The translations under genes were made by a program, and so were the position numbers. Below the pieces are notes generated by a model. The model saw only the letters and a program-made list of their open reading frames with translations. It did no database searches and was not told the origin of the DNA. A stretch of 64,000 nt of DNA from Rhizobium sp. ICMP 5592 (lineage in GTDB: Bacteria; Pseudomonadota; Alphaproteobacteria; Rhizobiales; Rhizobiaceae): the NCBI RefSeq assembly GCF_009498525.1, contig NZ_QSNT01000003.1, forward strand, positions 61,870-125,869, read 5' to 3'. Within the stretch, counting starts at the first letter, position 1. The number at the start of each line of letters is the position of its first letter. Below, piece by piece: positions 18,132 to 26,239 of this stretch.

Positions 18132-20801
18132 ATGATGAACGTTGTAGTGGTGGAATCGCCTGCCAAGGCCAAGACAATCAACAAATATCTGGGACCCGGA
18201 TATACGGTTCTTGCCTCCTTTGGCCATGTGCGAGACCTGCCCGCCAAGGACGGCTCGGTCCTGCCCGATCAGGACTTCGAGATGCTGTGGGAAGTCGACC
18301 CTGCCTCGCAAAAGCGCATGAAGGACATCGCCGATGCGGTGAAATCCTCTGACGGCCTGTTTCTCGCAACCGACCCGGATCGCGAGGGTGAAGCGATCTC
18401 CTGGCATGTGCTCGATCTTCTCAACAAGAAGCGCGTCATCAATGGCAAGCCCGTCAAGCGCGTCGTCTTCAACGCCATCACCAAGAAGGCCGTGCTCGAC
18501 GCCATGGCCGACCCGCGCGACATCGACGTACCGCTGGTCGACGCCTACCTCGCCCGCCGTGCTCTCGACTATCTCGTCGGCTTCAACCTGTCGCCGGTGC
18601 TCTGGCGCAAGCTGCCAGGTGCCCGTTCGGCCGGCCGTGTGCAGTCGGTGGCGCTTCGCCTCGTCTGCGACCGCGAATCCGAGATCGAACGCTTTATCTC
18701 GGAAGAATACTGGAACCTCTCGGCGATCCTGAAGACGCCGCGCGGCGATGAATTCGAAGCCCGCCTAGTGTCTGCCGACGGCAAGCGCCTGCAGCCGCGT
18801 GCTATCGGCAATGGCGAAGAGGCCGGCAAACTGAAGGCGCTCCTCGAAGGCGCCTCCTATGTCGTCGACACCGTCGAGGCAAAGCCGGTCAAGCGCAATC
18901 CAAGCCCGCCCTTCACCACCTCCACACTACAGCAGGCCGCGTCCTCGAAGCTCGGCTTCTCGGCCTCGCGCACCATGCAGGTGGCGCAGAAGCTCTACGA
19001 AGGTGTCGACATAGGTGGCGAAACCGTCGGTCTCATTACCTATATGCGTACCGATGGTGTGCAGATGGCGCCGGAAGCGATCGATGCGGCCCGTGTTGCG
19101 ATTGCCGATCAGTTCGGCAACCGCTACCTGCCGGAAAAGGCACGCTTCTATTCGACCAAGGCGAAGAATGCCCAGGAAGCGCACGAAGCAATCCGCCCGA
19201 CCGGTTTCGATCGCACGCCCGACCACGTCCGCAAGTACCTCGATGCCGATCAGTTGCGGCTCTACGACCTGATCTGGAAGCGCGGTATTGCCAGCCAGAT
19301 GGCCTCGGCCGAGATCGAGCGCACCACCGTCGAAATCTTCGCCGACAATGGCGGCCAGAAGGCTGGCCTGCGCGCCGTCGGTTCGGTGATCCGTTTCGAC
19401 GGCTTCATTGCCGCCTATACCGACCAGAAGGAAGATGGCGAGCAGAGCGACGACGCCGACGACGAGGATGGCCGCCTGCCGGAGATCAATGCGCGCGAAA
19501 ACCTCGCCAAGCAGAAGATCAACTCGACGCAGCATTTCACCGAACCGCCGCCGCGTTATTCGGAAGCGTCGCTGATCAAGAAGATGGAAGAGCTCGGCAT
19601 CGGCCGCCCGTCGACCTATGCGGCGACGCTGGCGACGCTGCGCGACCGCGATTATGTGACGATCGACAAGCGTAAGCTGTTGCCGCAGGCCAAGGGCCGG
19701 CTGGTGACCGCCTTCCTCGAAAGCTTCTTCACCAAATACGTCGAATACGATTTCACCGCCGATCTCGAAGAGAAACTCGACCGCATCTCGGCCGGCGAAC
19801 TGAACTGGAAGGACGTGTTGCGCGACTTCTGGCGCGACTTCTTCGCCCAGATCGAGGACACCAAGGAGTTGCGCGTCACCAATGTGCTCGACGCGCTGAA
19901 CGAGGCACTGGCGCCGCTGGTCTTCCCGAAGCGCGAAGACGGCAGCGATCCCCGCATCTGCCAGGTCTGCGGCACGGGCAACCTGTCGCTGAAGCTTGGC
20001 AAATACGGCGCCTTCGTCGGCTGCTCGAACTATCCGGAATGCAACTATACGCGCCAGCTTTCCTCGGAAGGCGGCACGGAAGCCGAAGCCTCGGGCCTGA
20101 ACGAACCAAAGGCGCTCGGCACCGATCCGGTGACCAACGAGGAACTGACGCTGCGGTCCGGCCGTTTCGGACCCTATATCCAGCGCGGCGACGGCAAGGA
20201 AGCCAAGCGCGCCTCGCTGCCGAAGGGCTGGAAGCCGGAAGAGATCGACTATGAAAAGGCCATGGCGCTGATCTCGCTTCCCCGCGATATCGGCAAGCAT
20301 CCCGAAAGCGGCAAGATGATCTCGTCCGGCATCGGCCGATACGGGCCGTTCCTGCTGCATGACGGTAGCTACGCCAATCTCGAGACGGTCGAAGACGTCT
20401 TCACCGTCGGCCTCAACCGCGCCGTCACGGTTCTTGCCGAAAAGCAGAGCAAGGCAGGCGGCGGACGCGGCACGCCCGCGGCGCTGAAGGATCTCGGCGC
20501 GCATCCGGACGGCGGCGGCTCGATTACCGTTCGCGACGGCAAATACGGCCCCTATGTCAACTGGGGCAAGGTCAACGCCACGCTGCCGAAGGGTTCCGAT
20601 CCGCAGGCGATCACGGTCGAAGAGGCCCTGGCGCTGATCGTTGCCAAGGCCGGAAAGTCTGGCGGCGGGAAGCCGGCCAAGGCGCCCGCCAAGGCCAAAG
20701 CCAAGACGGCAGCGGCCGCCAGCAAGACGACGAAGACCACCGCCAAGCCGAAGGCCAAAGCGGCCGCCAAGCCGAAGTCAACGAAGAAGAGTGCAGAGTG
20801 A
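18132..20801 (+). CDS. topA: DNA topoisomerase I
   Basis: 889 residues, a type IA topoisomerase that relaxes negative supercoils. It has the toprim motif DPDREGE at residues 81-87, the catalytic Tyr304 with Arg306 in GLITYMRTDGV, and one clear C-terminal zinc-ribbon (CQVCGTGNLSLKL...CSNYPEC). Further repeats follow of the LRSGRFGPYIQRG and VRDGKYGPYVNWG type. The last 45 residues are almost only Lys, Ala, Pro and Thr, a histone-H1-like DNA-binding tail common in rhizobial TopA. Two ATGs in tandem (18132, 18135) are possible starts with a weak ribosome site. It is separated from dprA by 237 bases, so it may have its own promoter. The stop overlaps the rnr start. Confidence 0.97.
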   Translation: MMNVVVVESPAKAKTINKYLGPGYTVLASFGHVRDLPAKDGSVLPDQDFEMLWEVDPASQKRMKDIADAVKSSDGLFLATDPDREGEAISWHVLDLLNKKRVINGKPVKRVVFNAITKKAVLDAMADPRDIDVPLVDAYLARRALDYLVGFNLSPVLWRKLPGARSAGRVQSVALRLVCDRESEIERFISEEYWNLSAILKTPRGDEFEARLVSADGKRLQPRAIGNGEEAGKLKALLEGASYVVDTVEAKPVKRNPSPPFTTSTLQQAASSKLGFSASRTMQVAQKLYEGVDIGGETVGLITYMRTDGVQMAPEAIDAARVAIADQFGNRYLPEKARFYSTKAKNAQEAHEAIRPTGFDRTPDHVRKYLDADQLRLYDLIWKRGIASQMASAEIERTTVEIFADNGGQKAGLRAVGSVIRFDGFIAAYTDQKEDGEQSDDADDEDGRLPEINARENLAKQKINSTQHFTEPPPRYSEASLIKKMEELGIGRPSTYAATLATLRDRDYVTIDKRKLLPQAKGRLVTAFLESFFTKYVEYDFTADLEEKLDRISAGELNWKDVLRDFWRDFFAQIEDTKELRVTNVLDALNEALAPLVFPKREDGSDPRICQVCGTGNLSLKLGKYGAFVGCSNYPECNYTRQLSSEGGTEAEASGLNEPKALGTDPVTNEELTLRSGRFGPYIQRGDGKEAKRASLPKGWKPEEIDYEKAMALISLPRDIGKHPESGKMISSGIGRYGPFLLHDGSYANLETVEDVFTVGLNRAVTVLAEKQSKAGGGRGTPAALKDLGAHPDGGGSITVRDGKYGPYVNWGKVNATLPKGSDPQAITVEEALALIVAKAGKSGGGKPAKAPAKAKAKTAAAASKTTKTTAKPKAKAAAKPKSTKKSAE

Positions 20802-23176
20802 GCAGAGAACCACGCGGCAGGAATTCATCGCCGGAGCGGCGCCCCGGCAAGGCTGACCGCGTGACGAAAAAGGGCGGCGATACGGAGCCGATGATGGCGA
20901 TCATTCACGGCGTCCTGCCGCCGCGCGAAGTTCTCCTGCGCTTCATCGCCGATCATCCCCAGCAGGCGTCCAAGCGCGAACTCGCCAAGGCCTTTGGGCT
21001 GAAGGGCGAGGCCCGCATCGAACTGAAGACCCTCCTGCGCGAGCTTGAACAGGACGGCATGGTGCAGAAGAGCCGCAAGTCGCTCATCCGCCCGGGCGCG
21101 CTGCCGCCGATCGCCGTTCTCGACATCACCACGCGCGACAAGGACGGCAGCCTGATCGGCCGACCGACCGAATGGCCGGAAGAAAACGGCGTGGCCCCCG
21201 CCGTGATGATCAAGCAGTCGTCCTCGCCCGCCGGCCGCAACGGCAAAGGCAAGGCGCCCGTCGCCGGCATGGGCGACCGCATCCTCGCCAAGATCTTTTC
21301 GGCCGTCGATCGCGGCGGACCGGCCTATACCGCACGTATTATCAAGGTTATCGACAAGCGCCAGGGCGCGTCCATGGGCGTCTTCCGCGAGACACCCGGC
21401 GGCGGTGGACGGCTGATGCCGATCCAGCGGCGCGGCGAGGAAATGGTGATCGATCCGGAGTATACCGGCGACGCCAAGGACGGCGATCTGGTCGAGGTCG
21501 AAGTGGCCCGCCTTGGCCGTTTCGGCCTGCCCCGCGCCAAGGTTCTGTCGATCGTCGGCTCGGTTGCCTCGGAAAAGGCGATCTCGATGATCGCCATCTA
21601 TGCACACGGCATTCCGCACGTCTTCCCGCCGGCCGTTATCGCCGAGGCGGACGCAGCCAAGCCCGCCACCATGTCGCACCGCGAGGACTGGCGCAGCCTG
21701 CCGCTGATCACCATCGATCCGGCCGATGCCAAGGACCATGACGACGCCGTCTATGCCGAAATGGACCCCTCGCCTGACAATCCCGACGGCGTGATCGTCA
21801 CCGTCGCCATCGCCGACGTCTCCTGGTATGTGCGCCCCAATTCCCCGCTCGACCGCGAGGCCCTGAAGCGCGGCAATTCGGTCTATTTCCCGGATCGCGT
21901 CGTGCCGATGCTACCGGAGCGCATTTCCAACGATCTCTGCTCGCTCAAGGAAGGCGTCGACCGCCCTGCCCTTGCCGTGCGGATGATCTTTTCCAAGGAA
22001 GGCCGCAAGGCCGGCCACACCTTCCATCGCATCATGATGAGAAGTGCCGCCAAGCTGTCCTATCAGCAGGCACAGGCGGCGATCGACGGTCAGCCGGACG
22101 ACAAGACCGGACCGATGCTGGAGCCCATCCTGAAGCCGCTCTGGCATGCCTACAAGATCATGCAGCGTGGCCGCGACCGACGCCAGCCGCTCGAGCTCGA
22201 CATGCCCGAACGCAAGATCCAGCTGAAGCCGGACGGCACGGTCGACCGCGTCTTCGTTCCGCCGCGTCTCGACGCCCATAAGCTCATCGAAGAAATGATG
22301 ATCCAGGCAAACGTGGCAGCCGCCGAGACGCTGGAGAAGAAGAAGCAGGCGCTGATCTATCGCATTCATGACGGCCCGACGCTTGCCAAGCAAGAGGTGC
22401 TGCGCGAATTCCTCGCAACGCTCGACATCTCGCTTGCCAAGGGCGGCAATGTCCGTGCCAACAGCTTCAACGGCATCCTGGCAAAGGCCGAGGGTACGCC
22501 GCATCAGACCATGGTCAATGAGATGGTGCTGCGCTCGCAGAGCCAGGCGATCTACAGCCCCGACAATATCGGGCATTTCGGCCTGAACCTGATGAAATAC
22601 GCGCATTTCACCTCGCCGATCCGCCGCTATGCGGATCTGATCGTGCATCGCGCCCTCGTCGGCTCGCTGGGCCTGGGCGAAGGCGGCATCACGCCGGACG
22701 AAGAGGCCGCGCTCGACGATATCGCCGCCGAGATCTCCACCTTCGAGCGCCGCGCCATGGCGGCCGAGCGCGAGACGGTCGACCGGCTGATCGCCCATCA
22801 TCTTGCCGGACGCGTCGGTGAGGAATTCGAGGCCCGCGTCGGCGGCGTGACCAAGTCGGGACTTTTTGTCACTCTGCCCGACTATGGCGCTGACGGTTTC
22901 ATCCCTATATCCACACTCGGCTCCGACTATTTCATCTATGACGAGGCGCATCAGGCGCTGACGGGTGAAAAGACGGGGCTCGGCTTTCGTCTCGGCGATA
23001 GTGTCACGGTGCGGCTGGCGGAAGCGATCCCGCTTGCCGGTGCCCTGCGCTTCGAAATGCTGAGCGATGGCCGCGCCATGCCGACAGCGGTGCGCTCCTT
23101 CCACAAGGCGACCCGCCGCAACAAGAGCCCGGCGCGCAAGGCACCGGGAACGAGACCACCGCGCGGCCGCCGATAG
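20798..23176 (+). CDS. rnr: Ribonuclease R
   Basis: 792 residues, a 3'-5' exoribonuclease able to degrade structured RNA. The GTG start at 20798 overlaps the topA stop (GTGA). The N-terminal region has a winged-helix segment (SKRELAKAFGLKGEARIELKTLL in outline). The RNB catalytic domain has the acidic cluster DPADAKDHDDAVY. The typical YAHFTSPIRRYADLIVHRAL follows, and then a C-terminal S1 domain (ARVGGVTKSGLFVTLPDYGADGF) with a basic tail. The first 30 residues are poorly conserved, so a start at the Met-Met around residue 32 cannot be excluded. Confidence 0.96.
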   Translation: MSREPRGRNSSPERRPGKADRVTKKGGDTEPMMAIIHGVLPPREVLLRFIADHPQQASKRELAKAFGLKGEARIELKTLLRELEQDGMVQKSRKSLIRPGALPPIAVLDITTRDKDGSLIGRPTEWPEENGVAPAVMIKQSSSPAGRNGKGKAPVAGMGDRILAKIFSAVDRGGPAYTARIIKVIDKRQGASMGVFRETPGGGGRLMPIQRRGEEMVIDPEYTGDAKDGDLVEVEVARLGRFGLPRAKVLSIVGSVASEKAISMIAIYAHGIPHVFPPAVIAEADAAKPATMSHREDWRSLPLITIDPADAKDHDDAVYAEMDPSPDNPDGVIVTVAIADVSWYVRPNSPLDREALKRGNSVYFPDRVVPMLPERISNDLCSLKEGVDRPALAVRMIFSKEGRKAGHTFHRIMMRSAAKLSYQQAQAAIDGQPDDKTGPMLEPILKPLWHAYKIMQRGRDRRQPLELDMPERKIQLKPDGTVDRVFVPPRLDAHKLIEEMMIQANVAAAETLEKKKQALIYRIHDGPTLAKQEVLREFLATLDISLAKGGNVRANSFNGILAKAEGTPHQTMVNEMVLRSQSQAIYSPDNIGHFGLNLMKYAHFTSPIRRYADLIVHRALVGSLGLGEGGITPDEEAALDDIAAEISTFERRAMAAERETVDRLIAHHLAGRVGEEFEARVGGVTKSGLFVTLPDYGADGFIPISTLGSDYFIYDEAHQALTGEKTGLGFRLGDSVTVRLAEAIPLAGALRFEMLSDGRAMPTAVRSFHKATRRNKSPARKAPGTRPPRGRR

Positions 23177-23206
23177 ACGGCGGCTGCCGGCAGGAAGGAA
23201 ACGTTC

Positions 23207-23662
23207 ATGACGAGCAGCCCGTCCGATTCCACGATCCGTTATGGCGGTCCCGACGAGGCTGAACGACCGCTGGGGCGCTCCATCATGCGCGGTTTGCTGA
23301 ACCGCTGTCCGCGCTGCGGCACGGGCAAGCTCTTCCGTGCCTTCCTGAAACCGGTCGACCACTGCGCCGCCTGTGGCGAGGAGATATTCCACCAGCGCGC
23401 CGACGACCTGCCGCCCTATCTGGTGATCCTTGTGCTCGGCCATGTCGTGGTCGGTGGCTTCATGATGACCGACATGGCCTTTCATCTGCCCGTCTGGGTC
23501 CATCTCGCCATCTGGGCGCCGATCACGGTGATCACCGCGCTGGCCATCATCCAGCCGATCAAGGGCGGCGTCATCGGCCTGCAATGGGCGCTCAGGATGC
23601 ATGGCTTCGGCGGCCATGACGACAGCCCGGACGAGTGGGATCAGGGGAACGGCCGCTCTTGA
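23207..23662 (+). CDS. DUF983 family membrane protein
   Basis: 151 residues. The N-terminal half has a four-cysteine zinc-ribbon (NRCPRCGTGKLF and CAACGEE), followed by HQRADDLPPYLVI and two transmembrane helices (about residues 70-120), the known DUF983 arrangement. The ATG at 23207 is preceded by AGGAAGGAAACGTTC. It lies 30 bases after rnr and is probably in the same transcript. No biochemical role is established for the family. Confidence 0.9.
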   Translation: MTSSPSDSTIRYGGPDEAERPLGRSIMRGLLNRCPRCGTGKLFRAFLKPVDHCAACGEEIFHQRADDLPPYLVILVLGHVVVGGFMMTDMAFHLPVWVHLAIWAPITVITALAIIQPIKGGVIGLQWALRMHGFGGHDDSPDEWDQGNGRS

Positions 23663-23667
23663 ACATC

Positions 23668-23973
23668 ATGCTCGAACGGATATTGCCAGCCTTGTCGGCC
23701 GGCCAGGGTCAGCATGTGCCGCTACGGCCTTCGGCCATGATCGGTCTCGAATCATCGCATATTGGTGATTCGCGCGAATTGCCTGAACTCCAACGGCTTG
23801 ACATCGACGGCGTTTCTTGTCTGAACATGCCGGGCGTCGAAAGGATCATTCTGGAGGGTGTGACCGATCCCATGAAAGCCGAACCGTCACCTGGATTTGG
23901 CCGTGCCGTGCCTTTCTATCCCCCCGCGTCGCGAATGATTCGTTCGCCAAATGCTCTAAGGATCAATTCATGA
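23668..23973 (+). CDS. Possible hypothetical protein between DUF983 and MFS genes
   Basis: A 101-codon frame begins at an ATG 5 bases after the DUF983 stop and ends with an ATGA overlap onto the MFS start, so it exactly fills the space between two co-directional genes. That geometry argues for a gene. Against it: no family is recognised, codon use is less GC-biased at third positions than the neighbours, and the ribosome site is poor. It could also be a decayed gene. Otherwise this 307-base stretch would be an empty spacer. Confidence 0.35.
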   Translation: MLERILPALSAGQGQHVPLRPSAMIGLESSHIGDSRELPELQRLDIDGVSCLNMPGVERIILEGVTDPMKAEPSPGFGRAVPFYPPASRMIRSPNALRINS

Positions 23974-25154
23974 CTGAACCGACGAACGGCAAGGCCGGCC
24001 ATGTCGAAGAAATTCACTGGCCTTCGCTCGTCGCCGCTATTTCGTCCGTTTCCGCTGTCGGCATCGCCATCGGCCTCGGCCTTCCGCTTCTCAGCATCAT
24101 CCTGGAAAAACGCGGCATTCCCTCGAGCCTGATCGGGCTGAACACGGCGATGATGGGGGTCGCCGCGATGATAGCGGCCCTGATCACCACGAAGCTCGCC
24201 CACCGTTTCGGTGTGGTGCAGACGATGATCTGGGCTGTCGTGCTCTCCGCATTGAGCTCCCTCGGCTTCTATTACGCTGAGAGCCTGGTCCTCTGGTTTC
24301 CGCTGCGCCTGATCTTTCACGGCTCGACGACGACCCTGTTCATCCTGTCGGAATTCTGGATCAACGCCGCCTCCCCGCCCTCCAAGCGCGGTTTTGTGCT
24401 CGGCCTCTACTCCACTGTCTTCTCGCTCGGCTTTGCCGCCGGGCCGCTGTTGTTCTCGCTGGTCGGCAGCGAGGGGCTGATGCCGTTCGCCATCGGCGCC
24501 TGCATCATTCTCGCGGCCGCCATACCGATCTTCATCGCCCGCAACGAGAGCCCGATCGTCGACGAGAAGCCGGAACTGCATTTCGTTCGCTACATCTTCC
24601 TGGTGCCGACAGCCACGGCCGCCGTCTTCGTGTTCGGTGCGGTGACGGTCGGTGGCGGCTCCTTGTTCACCAGCTATGCAACGCGCCTCGGTTTCAACGA
24701 ATCACAGGCGGCCCTGCTGCTGACGGTGATGGGCGTCGGCAACTTCATCTTCCAGATCCCCCTAGGCCTGCTTGCCGACCGTATGCGTGACAAGCGGCCG
24801 CTGCTGTCGATCATGGCCGCCATCGGGCTCGTCGGCGCGCTGCTGCTGCCCTCGCTCGCCTCGAACTGGATCCTTCTGGCGGTCATCCTGCTGTTCTGGG
24901 GCGGTTGCGTCTCCGGCATGTATACGGTAGGCCTCAGCCACCTCGGAACACGCCTGCGGGGCTCCGATCTGGTCGCCGCCAACGCCGCCTTCGTTTTCTG
25001 TTACGCGATCGGCATGGTTCTCGGGCCACCGACCGTCGGCACCGCCATGGATATTGCCAGCCCCAGCGGTTTTGCTTGGGCGATCGCCTTTTTCTTCGGC
25101 CTTTATGTCCTGCTTTCGGGGATACGGCTGCTTTTCATGGGCAACAGAGGTTGA
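23970..25154 (+). CDS. Major facilitator superfamily transporter
   Basis: 394 residues with about twelve hydrophobic helices, the general MFS architecture. Signature elements include GLNTAMMGVAAMIAALITTKLAHRFG (the loop 2-3 region) and the mirrored IPLGLLADRMRDKRPLL in the second half. The start at 23970 (AAGGATCAATTC upstream) replaces a longer frame from 23817 whose extra residues are not hydrophobic or conserved. The substrate cannot be assigned; it resembles YfcJ/arabinose-efflux-like permeases in general shape only. The stop codon overlaps the -35 element of the rpmG promoter. Confidence 0.88.
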   Translation: MTEPTNGKAGHVEEIHWPSLVAAISSVSAVGIAIGLGLPLLSIILEKRGIPSSLIGLNTAMMGVAAMIAALITTKLAHRFGVVQTMIWAVVLSALSSLGFYYAESLVLWFPLRLIFHGSTTTLFILSEFWINAASPPSKRGFVLGLYSTVFSLGFAAGPLLFSLVGSEGLMPFAIGACIILAAAIPIFIARNESPIVDEKPELHFVRYIFLVPTATAAVFVFGAVTVGGGSLFTSYATRLGFNESQAALLLTVMGVGNFIFQIPLGLLADRMRDKRPLLSIMAAIGLVGALLLPSLASNWILLAVILLFWGGCVSGMYTVGLSHLGTRLRGSDLVAANAAFVFCYAIGMVLGPPTVGTAMDIASPSGFAWAIAFFFGLYVLLSGIRLLFMGNRG

Positions 25155-25184
25155 CTTTTCGGGCGCGATTTGTATTTTCGCGCC
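25151..25184 (+). promoter_or_regulatory. rpmG promoter with overlapping inverted repeat
   Basis: TTGACT at 25151-25156 and TATTTT at 25173-25178 are separated by 16 bases and lie 73 bases before the rpmG ATG. GGCGCGA (25162-25168) and TCGCGCC (25178-25184) form a perfect inverted repeat over the spacer and -10 element, a possible regulator site. Confidence 0.5.
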
Positions 25185-25250
25185 AGAATTTGCCGTGGAC
25201 CTCCGCACTGGCCGTCCACGGCTTTCATTTTTCTTAAAGGCAGGACGACC

Positions 25251-25418
25251 ATGGCCAAGGCTACCACTATCAAGATCAAGCTGCTGTCGACGGCCGACAC
25301 CGGTTTCTTCTACGTCACGACGAAGAACAGCCGTACGATGACGGACAAGATGACGAAGACGAAGTACGACCCGGTTGCTAAGAAGCACGTCGAGTTCAAG
25401 GAAACGAAGATCAAGTAA
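25251..25418 (+). CDS. rpmG: 50S ribosomal protein L33
   Basis: 55 residues, the standard L33 length, with [28 protein letters not shown] and [18 protein letters not shown]. It lacks cysteines, so it is the zinc-free (C-) form. L33 is a component of the large ribosomal subunit. The ATG at 25251 replaces a longer frame from 25170, and AAAGGCAGGACGACC supplies the ribosome site. It has its own promoter and a strong intrinsic terminator, so it is a single-gene unit. Confidence 0.98.
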   Translation: MAKATTIKIKLLSTADTGFFYVTTKNSRTMTDKMTKTKYDPVAKKHVEFKETKIK

Positions 25419-25442
25419 GTTTCCTAAACTTCTGGTTACAGC

Positions 25443-25480
25443 AAAAGGCGCAACCGCAAGGTTAGCGCCTTTTTCTTTTT
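25443..25480 (+). terminator. Intrinsic terminator of rpmG
   Basis: AAAAGGCGC (25443-25451) pairs with GCGCCTTTT (25465-25473), extended by AACC/GGTT around a GCAA tetraloop. A T-rich run follows (TTTTTCTTTTT). This is a textbook Rho-independent terminator 25 bases after the rpmG stop. Confidence 0.92.
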
Positions 25481-25568
25481 CAGCCCTTATTGCCTGTGCA
25501 AAACTTCACGCGGCGCCAGACAATCAGAAAAATCTAAAACGCATCCCACTGATATTTATGGCCAAAGA

Positions 25569-25602
25569 AAAACGCCGCCTTCCCAAGGAAGAGCGGCGTT
25601 TT
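25569..25602. terminator. Second strong hairpin, probably bidirectional terminator
   Basis: AAAACGCCGC (25569-25578) pairs with GCGGCGTTTT (25593-25602), with an inner CTTCC/GGAAG pairing. On the minus strand it is followed by TTTTTCTTT. It could end minus-strand transcription coming from pleD, or back up the rpmG terminator. Confidence 0.7.
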
Positions 25603-26239
25603 AAATCGGGGGCCGGCTAGCCTGCAAAACGGCACGAGGAACCGCTTGAATTTGCCTGCCAGCCGACCGACCCCACGACCCAGGAGATGCGGCGGACCTG
25701 AGCATCATGGGGTATTCTCAAACCCTTGCGGGCTATCTCTGTACGGGACTAAATTTGCCCGAAATCGAAAGAAAATCAACAAATTCTTAATGATAAAAAA
25801 TTCTGGTCTGGCCAAATGGTTAAAATTCCCACTTTCACCCAGTTCTACCCCTTGAAAAGATAACAATCCTCGAGCGAGTACATCGCAAAAACGAAGAGAT
25901 AATTAGCGTATGCATAGCAAATTCAAGCGAGAGATATTTAAAGACGATTTCATACTATAATGACAACCATATTATGAGTGAAACTCTCATGGTTCTTTAT
26001 CAATTCAAACTCAGAGCCATCAAGAATATCGCGCGCAATACACTATTGTACACCTGATCATTGCCGCTACGCGGGTATTTCCGTCGAACTATACGACAAT
26101 TATAACGTTTATTCTGCAATTCCGATCGATTCGCATATAGCTGTGGAATCACCATTATAAATTCGGAACTGCTGTTCAAAACTCCGAAAAGCCCGTGGAT
26201 ATTGAAGGGCCAAGAAATTGAGCACTGGATCCGTTCGGA
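25603..26239. other. AT-rich, ORF-poor intergenic stretch
   Basis: About 640 bases between the second hairpin and the pleD stop. From about 25740 to 26180 the base composition is markedly AT-rich compared with both flanks. Only short frames exist (for example 25646-25855 and 25978-26160 on the plus strand) without ribosome sites or recognisable products. A perfect TATAAT is at 25956-25961 but without a matching -35. Nothing definite can be annotated; it may be a foreign remnant or hold small RNAs. Confidence 0.6.

Noticed and set aside
25992..26006. Near-match to a LexA box (GTTC-N7-ATTC) in the AT-rich island
   Set aside because: One mismatch in the second half-site and no gene downstream to regulate.
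25978..26160. 60-codon plus-strand frame in the AT-rich island
   Set aside because: Starts with GTG without a ribosome site; no recognisable product and composition explains an open frame poorly.
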